Part shown: in pieces, positions 57,373-64,000 of the stretch
How positions within the stretch are numbered: the stretch's first letter is position 1
Layout: each line of letters starts with the position of its first letter
Assembly: GCF_042743185.1 (NCBI RefSeq)
Contig: NZ_JBHYMS010000043.1
Coordinates: 1-64,000, forward strand
DNA length: 64,000 nucleotides
Direction of reading: 5' to 3'
Source of the DNA: Inquilinus sp042743185
Lineage (GTDB): Bacteria > Pseudomonadota > Alphaproteobacteria > DSM-16000 > Inquilinaceae
Notes under the pieces: model-generated
What the model was told of the DNA's origin: nothing
The model's database searches: none
What the model saw: the letters and a program-made list of their open reading frames with translations, nothing else
Position numbers and translations under genes: made by a program

Positions 57373-58191
57373 ATGACCCGCCATCTGACCGGCCACCGCG
57401 GCGGCTTCGGCCCGGGGCTGACGCAGATCACCCGCTTCGACGAGCCCGAGGACGACACCGGCATCGCGGTATCCGTACTGAAGCTGGCACCGGGCGAGAG
57501 CCGCGAGATCGAGACCGCGAACGAGACCGCCTGGCTCCTGATGTCCGGCATCGCCGAGGTGACCGTCGACAACAGCACGGTGCGCTTCTCGCGCGCCTCG
57601 CTGTTTGATGAATCGGCCAGCGCCGTGCATGTCGCGGCGGGCGCCCGGGTGCGGCTTTCGGCCCAGGCCGAGGCCGAGTTCACCGTCTACGAGACGAAGA
57701 ACGCCAAGCCCTTCCCGTCGCGCCTGTTCCAGCCGGAGGACGTGCCGAACGAGCACCGCGGCAAGGGTCAGGTCGACGATGCCTGCTACCGCTACGTCCG
57801 CACCATCTTCGACCTGCGCAACAGCGACCCGAATGCCGAGCTGGTGCTGGGCGAGGTCGTCACCTTCCCGGGCCGCTGGTCGAGCTATCCGCCGCACCAC
57901 CACCCGCAGCCGGAGATCTATCACTACCGCTTCACCGATCCGCGCGGCTACGGCCATGCCGAGCTGGGCGAGACCGTGCTGAAGGTGCGCGCGAACGACA
58001 CGATCAAGATCTTCGACGGCTTCGACCACGCGCAATGCGCGGCGCCCGGCTACGGCATGTACTACGCCTGGGTGATCCGGCACCTAGCGGGCAACCCCTA
58101 CACCGTGCCGGAATTCACCGAGGAGCACCGCTGGACCATGGACGCCACGGCCGAGTTCTGGCGCCCGGAGGGAGTGTCCCGACATGGCTGA
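57373..58191 (+). CDS. iolB: 5-deoxy-glucuronate isomerase
   Basis: A 272-residue cupin isomerase converting 5-deoxy-glucuronate to 2-deoxy-5-keto-gluconate in inositol catabolism. The metal site is HHHPQPEIYHYRF near residue 177; further conserved sequence is PSRLFQPEDVPNEHRGKGQV near 116 and GYGMYYAWVIRHLAGNPYTV near 226. ATG at 57373 has GGGAGGA seven bases upstream and is preferred to an upstream TTG. The last bases overlap the iolC start by eight. First gene of iolB-iolC-iolD-iolE. Confidence 0.95.
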   Translation: MTRHLTGHRGGFGPGLTQITRFDEPEDDTGIAVSVLKLAPGESREIETANETAWLLMSGIAEVTVDNSTVRFSRASLFDESASAVHVAAGARVRLSAQAEAEFTVYETKNAKPFPSRLFQPEDVPNEHRGKGQVDDACYRYVRTIFDLRNSDPNAELVLGEVVTFPGRWSSYPPHHHPQPEIYHYRFTDPRGYGHAELGETVLKVRANDTIKIFDGFDHAQCAAPGYGMYYAWVIRHLAGNPYTVPEFTEEHRWTMDATAEFWRPEGVSRHG

Positions 58192-60103
58192 TCCGGTGCT
58201 CGACGTCATCTGCATCGGCCGGTCCTCGGTCGACCTCTATGGCGAGCAGGTCGGCGGTCGGCTGGAGGACATGGCGTCCTTCGCCAAATATGTCGGCGGC
58301 TGCCCGACCAACATCTCCGTCGGCGGCGCCCGGCTGGGCCTGCGCACCGCCCTGCTGACCCGGGTCGGCGACGAGCATATGGGCCGCTTCATCCGCGAGC
58401 AGCTGGCGGCCGAGGGCGTCGACACCAGCCACGTCATCACCGACGCGAGGCGCCTGACCGCACTGGTGATCCTGGGCATCCGCGACCGCCATACCTTCCC
58501 GCTGATCTTCTACCGCGAGGACTGCGCCGACATGGCGCTGTCCGAGGACGACATCGACGAGGCCTTCATCGCCTCGGCCCGCGCCGTGGTCGTCACCGGC
58601 ACCCATTTCTCCACCCCCTCGGTCGCGGCGATGAGCCGGAAGGCGATGCGGCTGGCCCGTGCTCATGGCCGCAAGGTGGCGCTGGACATCGACTACCGCC
58701 CGGTGCTGTGGGCCCTGACCGGCCACGGGCTGGGCGAGGAGCGCTTCGTCGAGAGCTCGGCGGTCACTGCGCATCTGCAGGCGATCCTGCCGGACTGCGA
58801 CCTGATCGTCGGCACCGAGGAGGAGATCCACATCGCCGGCGGCGCCACCGAAACGCTGGCGGCACTGCGCCGGGTGCGCAAGCTGAGCGCCGCCACCATC
58901 GTGGTCAAGCGCGGGCCGATGGGCTGCGTCGTGTTTCCGGGCGCGATCCCGGACGACATCGAGCAGGGGGTGAAGGGCCCCGGCTTCCCGGTTGAGGTCT
59001 ACAACGTGCTCGGCGCCGGCGACGGCTTCATGGCCGGCTTCCTGCGCGGCTGGCTGCGCGACGAGCCGGTCGAGGCCGCCTGCCGTTACGCCAATGCCTG
59101 CGGCGCCTTCGCCGTGTCGCGCCACGGCTGCGCCCCGTCCTATCCGAGCTGGACCGAGCTGTCTCAGTTCCTGGCCGAGGGCAGCGCCCATCACCGGCTG
59201 CGCGAGGACCCCGCCCTCAACCAGGTGCATTGGGCGACGACGCGGATCCGCGACTGGCCCGAGGTCCACGCCATGGCCTTCGACCACAGGTCGCAGCTGG
59301 AGGAGATGGCGGCGCGCCACGGCGTCGACCCGGAGCGGATCGGCGACTTCAAGCTGCTGGCCTGGCAGGCGGCGAGGCAGGCGCATGGCGACCGGCCAGG
59401 CTTCGGCGTGCTGATCGACGGGCGGCTGGGCAGCGAGGCGCTGTTCGCCGCCGCCGGCAGCGGCGCCTGGATCGGCCGGCCGATCGAGCTGCCGGGATCG
59501 CGACCGCTGCGCTTCGAGGGCGGGCCGGATGTCGGCGTCACCCTGCGGGAATGGCCGCTGGAGCATGTGGTGAAGTGCCTGGTGCAGTACCACCCGGACG
59601 ACCCGCCGGAGATCCAGGCCGAGCAGGACCGCCAGCTGCTGGCCCTGTTCGATGCCAGCCGCGCCACCCGGCACGAGCTGCTGATCGAGGTGATCCCGCC
59701 GAGGTCGATGCCGGCCGACGATCGCACCGTGGCCCGGGCACTGGACCATCTCTACGGCATCGGCATCCATCCGGACTGGTGGAAGCTGCCGCCGCCGCCA
59801 TCGGAGACGGCGTGGCAGGCGATCCAGGAGGTGATCGCCCGGCGCGACCCGCATTGCCGCGGCGTGGTGCTGCTGGGGCTGGAGGCGCCGGAGGAGGAGC
59901 TGACGGCCGCCTTCACCCTGGCCGCGCGCCAGCCCTGGTGCCGCGGCTTCGCGGTCGGCCGCACCATCTTCGGCCGCGCGGCCGAGGACTGGATCGCCGG
60001 GCGCATCGACGACGACGAAGCGGTGAGACGGATGGCCGCCGGCTATGGCAGCCTGATCGCCGCCTGGGAGAATGCCCGCGCCGCAGCGCAAGCCGCGGCC
60101 TGA
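58184..60103 (+). CDS. iolC: bifunctional 5-dehydro-2-deoxygluconokinase / phosphogluconate aldolase (IolC-IolJ fusion)
   Basis: A 639-residue fusion. Residues 1-330 are a PfkB-type kinase: DVICIGRSSVDLYGEQVGGR, MASFAKYVGGCPTNISVGGA near 27, and the catalytic GAGDGFMAGFLRGWL near 276. It phosphorylates 2-deoxy-5-keto-gluconate. Residues 340-625 are the DUF2090/aldolase-like domain (AFDHRSQLEEMAARHGVDPE near 365; GFAVGRTIFGRAAEDWIAGR near 590), which splits the product to malonate semialdehyde and dihydroxyacetone phosphate. The fusion is usual in alphaproteobacteria; no separate iolJ is needed. It overlaps iolB and is 13 bases ahead of iolD. Confidence 0.94.
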   Translation: MADPVLDVICIGRSSVDLYGEQVGGRLEDMASFAKYVGGCPTNISVGGARLGLRTALLTRVGDEHMGRFIREQLAAEGVDTSHVITDARRLTALVILGIRDRHTFPLIFYREDCADMALSEDDIDEAFIASARAVVVTGTHFSTPSVAAMSRKAMRLARAHGRKVALDIDYRPVLWALTGHGLGEERFVESSAVTAHLQAILPDCDLIVGTEEEIHIAGGATETLAALRRVRKLSAATIVVKRGPMGCVVFPGAIPDDIEQGVKGPGFPVEVYNVLGAGDGFMAGFLRGWLRDEPVEAACRYANACGAFAVSRHGCAPSYPSWTELSQFLAEGSAHHRLREDPALNQVHWATTRIRDWPEVHAMAFDHRSQLEEMAARHGVDPERIGDFKLLAWQAARQAHGDRPGFGVLIDGRLGSEALFAAAGSGAWIGRPIELPGSRPLRFEGGPDVGVTLREWPLEHVVKCLVQYHPDDPPEIQAEQDRQLLALFDASRATRHELLIEVIPPRSMPADDRTVARALDHLYGIGIHPDWWKLPPPPSETAWQAIQEVIARRDPHCRGVVLLGLEAPEEELTAAFTLAARQPWCRGFAVGRTIFGRAAEDWIAGRIDDDEAVRRMAAGYGSLIAAWENARAAAQAAA

Positions 60104-60116
60104 AGGAGCGATAGGG

Positions 60117-61970
<1,854 letters not shown>

Positions 61971-62007
61971 GCCATTCCCCGCACACGAACCCCACGAGAC
62001 CGCCGCG

Positions 62008-62904
62008 ATGACCGTCACCCTCGGTACCAACCCGATCGCCTGGAGCAACGACGACCTGCCGGAGCTGGGCGGCGAGACGCCGCTCGAGACCTGCCTGTTC
62101 GAGGCGCGCGAGGCCGGCTTCACCGGCATCGAGCTGGGCAACAAGTTCCCGCGCCAGGCCGACGCGCTGCGGCCGATCCTGGAGGCGCATGGCCTGAATC
62201 TCATTTCCGGCTGGTACAGCGCCAACCTGCTCGACCGCTCGGTCGAGGAGGAGATCGCGGCGATTGAGCCGCATCTCGCCCTCCTCGCCGCGCTCGGCTG
62301 CAAGGTCATGGTGTTCTGCGACACCTCCGGCGCCGTGCATGGCGACCGGGGCACGCCGCTGTCGCAGCGCCCGACGCTGCCGGAGGATGCGTGGCCGGAG
62401 TTCGGGCGCAAGCTGACCGCGGTCGGCGACCATATGGCGAAGCGCGGCGTCCGACTGGCCTATCACCACCACATGGGCACGCTGGTGCAGAGCGAGGCCG
62501 AGGTCGACCTCTTGATGCAGCACACCGGCCTGTCGGTCGGGCTGCTGCTCGATTCCGGCCATATGACGGTGGCGGGCGGCGACCCGGCGGCGCTGGCCAG
62601 GCGCTACGCCAGCCGGATCAACCACGTCCATGCCAAGGACGTGCGCCGCGACGTGCTGCAGAAAGTGCGCGACGAGGATCGGAGCTTCCTCGACGGCGTC
62701 ATCGGCGGGCTGTTCACCGTGCCGGGCGACGGCATGATCGACTTCCCGCGGATCTTCGACGCCCTGCCGAAGAGCTACAGCGGCTGGATGGTGGTGGAAG
62801 CCGAACAGGACCCGGCCAAGGCCCATCCGCTGACCTATGCCCGGCTGGGCTACCGCAACCTGTGGAAGTTCGCGACCGGCGCCGGCTTCGAGGTGAAGGT
62901 CTGA
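62008..62904 (+). CDS. iolE: myo-inosose-2 dehydratase
   Basis: A 298-residue TIM-barrel dehydratase removing water from 2-keto-myo-inositol. Conserved stretches: TLGTNPIAWSNDDLPELGGE at the start, YHHHMGTLVQSEAEVDLLMQ near 153, INHVHAKDVRRDVLQKV near 207 and GMIDFPRIFDALPKSYSGWM near 243. ATG 62008 is chosen because IolE proteins start at this residue; in-frame starts at 61960 and 61963 would add 15 unrelated residues and overlap iolD. Last gene of the operon. No iolA, iolH or transporter follows. Confidence 0.94.
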   Translation: MTVTLGTNPIAWSNDDLPELGGETPLETCLFEAREAGFTGIELGNKFPRQADALRPILEAHGLNLISGWYSANLLDRSVEEEIAAIEPHLALLAALGCKVMVFCDTSGAVHGDRGTPLSQRPTLPEDAWPEFGRKLTAVGDHMAKRGVRLAYHHHMGTLVQSEAEVDLLMQHTGLSVGLLLDSGHMTVAGGDPAALARRYASRINHVHAKDVRRDVLQKVRDEDRSFLDGVIGGLFTVPGDGMIDFPRIFDALPKSYSGWMVVEAEQDPAKAHPLTYARLGYRNLWKFATGAGFEVKV

Positions 62905-62935
62905 CGCCGTCAACACACTGTTTATGCAGATTTCC

Positions 62936-62993
62936 CCATCCGGGCGAAGCGGTTGATGTCATAGTGACGCATCGAATCAACTCACCCGGATGG
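62936..62993. repeat. 58-bp imperfect inverted repeat before doxX
   Basis: CCATCCGGG (62936-62944) pairs with CCCGGATGG (62985-62993), GTTGAT (62952-62957) with ATCAAC (62976-62981) and GTCA (62958-62961) with TGAC (62965-62968). The segments are in the right order for one extended hairpin. It begins 31 bases after iolE and ends four bases before the doxX start, overlapping its ribosome-binding region. It could end the iol transcript and regulate doxX. Confidence 0.45.
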
Positions 62994-62997
62994 TGAA

Positions 62998-63402
62998 ATG
63001 TCGGCCTTCTCGTCCTTCTTCGCCTTCTTCGCCCGCATCTTCCTCGCCGTCCTGTTCGTCGTCTCCGGCTGGGCCAAGCTGACCGGCTTCGAGGGCACCG
63101 TCGGCTATGTCGCCTCCAACGGCCTGCCGGTGCCGCAGCTCTTCGCCGCGCTGACCATCCTGGTCGAGCTCGGCGGCGGCATCCTCCTGATCCTCGGCCT
63201 GTTCTCGCGCCTGGCCGCCTTCGTCATGGCCGGCTTCACGCTGCTGACCATCGTCGTCGTCCACCATTTCTGGACCATGGCCGATGCCGAGATGCAGCTG
63301 AACCAGCTGATGGCGATGAAGAACCTGGCGATCGCCGGCGGCCTGCTGATGGTCACCGCCTTCGGCCCCGGCGCCTGGGCGATCGGCCCCGGCCGCGACT
63401 GA
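62998..63402 (+). CDS. DoxX family membrane protein
   Basis: A 134-residue protein with four membrane segments: FFAFFARIFLAVLFVVSGWA, LFAALTILVELGGGILLILG, AAFVMAGFTLLTIVVVHHFW, MKNLAIAGGLLMVTAFGPGA. The SGWAKLTGFEGTVGYVASNG region and the later NLAIAGGLLM are typical of DoxX/YqjF proteins. The function is not established; some relatives take part in thiol and oxidative-stress defence. It is preceded by GGATGGTGAA and the long inverted repeat, and followed by a terminator. Confidence 0.9.
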   Translation: MSAFSSFFAFFARIFLAVLFVVSGWAKLTGFEGTVGYVASNGLPVPQLFAALTILVELGGGILLILGLFSRLAAFVMAGFTLLTIVVVHHFWTMADAEMQLNQLMAMKNLAIAGGLLMVTAFGPGAWAIGPGRD

Positions 63403-63426
63403 GGCACGGCCGCCCGGACGGATCGG

Positions 63427-63453
63427 AAGCGGCGGGCCTCGAGCCCGCCGCTT
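63427..63453. terminator. bidirectional terminator between doxX and the enoyl-CoA hydratase gene
   Basis: AAGCGGCGGGC (63427-63437) pairs perfectly with GCCCGCCGCTT (63443-63453) around CTCGA, followed by TCGTT. It sits between the two converging stops. Confidence 0.82.
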
Positions 63454-63462
63454 TCGTTGAGG

Positions 63463-64000
63463 TCAGCGGTGCTTGAACGCGGCCGGCCGCTTCTCGGCGA
63501 AGGCAGCCATGCCCTCGCGTCGGTCCTCGGTGGCAAAGGTGGCGTGGAACAGGCGACGCTCGAACAGGATGCCCTCGGCCAGCGGCGTCTCGTCGGCACG
63601 GTGCACCGCCTCCTTGGCCATCATCGTGATCGGCAGCGAGTAGCCGGCGATGGTCTCCGCCGCCTTCAGCGCCTCGGCCAGCAGTTCGGCCGCCGGCACC
63701 ACGCGGGCGACCAGGCCCGACCGCTCGGCCTCCGCCGCATCCATCATCCGGCCGGTCAGCACCAGGTCCATCGCCTTGGACCGGCCGATCAGCTTGGTCA
63801 GGCGCTGGGTGCCGCCGGAGCCCGGGATGGTGCCCAGCCTGATCTCCGGCTGGCCGAACTTCGCCGAGTCCGCGGCGATGATGAAGTCGCACATCATCGC
63901 GATCTCGCAGCCGCCGCCCAGGGCATAGCCTGCGACCGCGGCGATGATCGGCTTGCGCAGCTTGGTGATGCAGGTCCAGTTCTCGATCAGATTGCCGCGA
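63463..64000 (-). CDS. enoyl-CoA hydratase/isomerase (crotonase) family protein (5' part outside window)
   Basis: The C-terminal 178 residues of a crotonase. The frame is open to the right edge: LRKPIIAAVAGYALGGGCEI at the start of the visible part is the oxyanion-hole segment, followed by AMMCDFIIAADSAKFGQPEI and RLGTIPGSGGTQRLTKLIGR with the catalytic region, GRMMDAAEAERSGLVARVV, and the closing TEDRREGMAAFAEKRPAAFK. It matches the fatty-acid or phenylacetate-type enoyl-CoA hydratases (PaaF/FadB1x-like); the Glu in FGQPEIRLGTIPG is consistent with hydratase activity. The N-terminal part, about 80 residues, lies beyond 64000. Confidence 0.92.
   Translation of the reverse strand, partial: RGNLIENWTCITKLRKPIIAAVAGYALGGGCEIAMMCDFIIAADSAKFGQPEIRLGTIPGSGGTQRLTKLIGRSKAMDLVLTGRMMDAAEAERSGLVARVVPAAELLAEALKAAETIAGYSLPITMMAKEAVHRADETPLAEGILFERRLFHATFATEDRREGMAAFAEKRPAAFKHR

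Overview
The window is a very GC-rich piece of what looks like an alphaproteobacterial chromosome. Inference: Rhodospirillales, an Inquilinus- or Azospirillum-like soil or plant-associated bacterium. The reasons are strong CTG/GCC/GGC codon preference, many ABC importers, LysR/AraC/GntR/LacI-type control, opgGH glucan genes, a prkA-yeaH-spoVR operon, a fused iolC and EcfG-type promoter motifs. I see no rRNA, tRNA, CRISPR array, IS element or prophage.

Layout. 0-2.4 kb: two polyamine-type ABC permeases whose upstream partners are missing. The first 347 bases carry a reverse-strand partial pcaC-like gene with different codon use, and the boundary may be a junction or an assembly chimera. 2.4-11.1 kb: ArsR regulator, APC amino-acid permease, a large RTX repeat protein for type I secretion, dps, a serine beta-lactamase-like hydrolase, a ThDP enzyme and azlCD. 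11.2-12.3 kb: an internally deleted aldo/keto reductase remnant and a LysR gene. 12.9-21.1 kb: the prkA-yeaH-spoVR stress operon facing a MscS channel and an LtrA protein. 21.1-23.5 kb: a free-standing adenylate-cyclase N-terminal domain, an SDR and an AraC regulator. 23.5-26.7 kb: a three-gene unit (GNAT-C39 protein, RLAN/RimK ATP-grasp ligase, secreted DUF4893 protein) that looks like a small-molecule or peptide ligation system of unknown product.

26.8-32.9 kb is an osmoregulated periplasmic glucan locus: LTA-synthase-like sulfatase, opgD/G, a 165-aa gene that may be a detached OpgH N-terminus, and opgH. A textbook EcfG promoter (GGAAC-N16-CGTT) precedes opgD. An 83-bp double-hairpin REP-like repeat exactly fills the gap to the next gene. 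33.0-36.9 kb: DUF2264, ThuA and an orphan sugar-binding protein. 37.1-45.3 kb: an eight-gene unit with two polar-amino-acid binding proteins, three permeases, an AspA/AstE-type deacylase, a PYROXD2-like FAD oxidoreductase and a Rieske oxygenase. It looks like uptake and breakdown of an amino-acid derivative, with no ATPase or Rieske reductase present.

45.6-52.5 kb is a complete carbohydrate-type ABC importer with an ArgH-family lyase inside the operon, controlled by a divergent LacI protein through two identical 12-bp operators. Its leucine codon use differs from its neighbours, suggesting transfer. 52.6-56.2 kb: aldo/keto reductase, LysR, TetR and a double cold-shock-domain protein with a structured leader. 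56.2-62.9 kb: myo-inositol catabolism (iolG divergent from iolB-iolCJ-iolD-iolE) with an IolR-like operator between. The right edge holds a DoxX protein and a partial enoyl-CoA hydratase.
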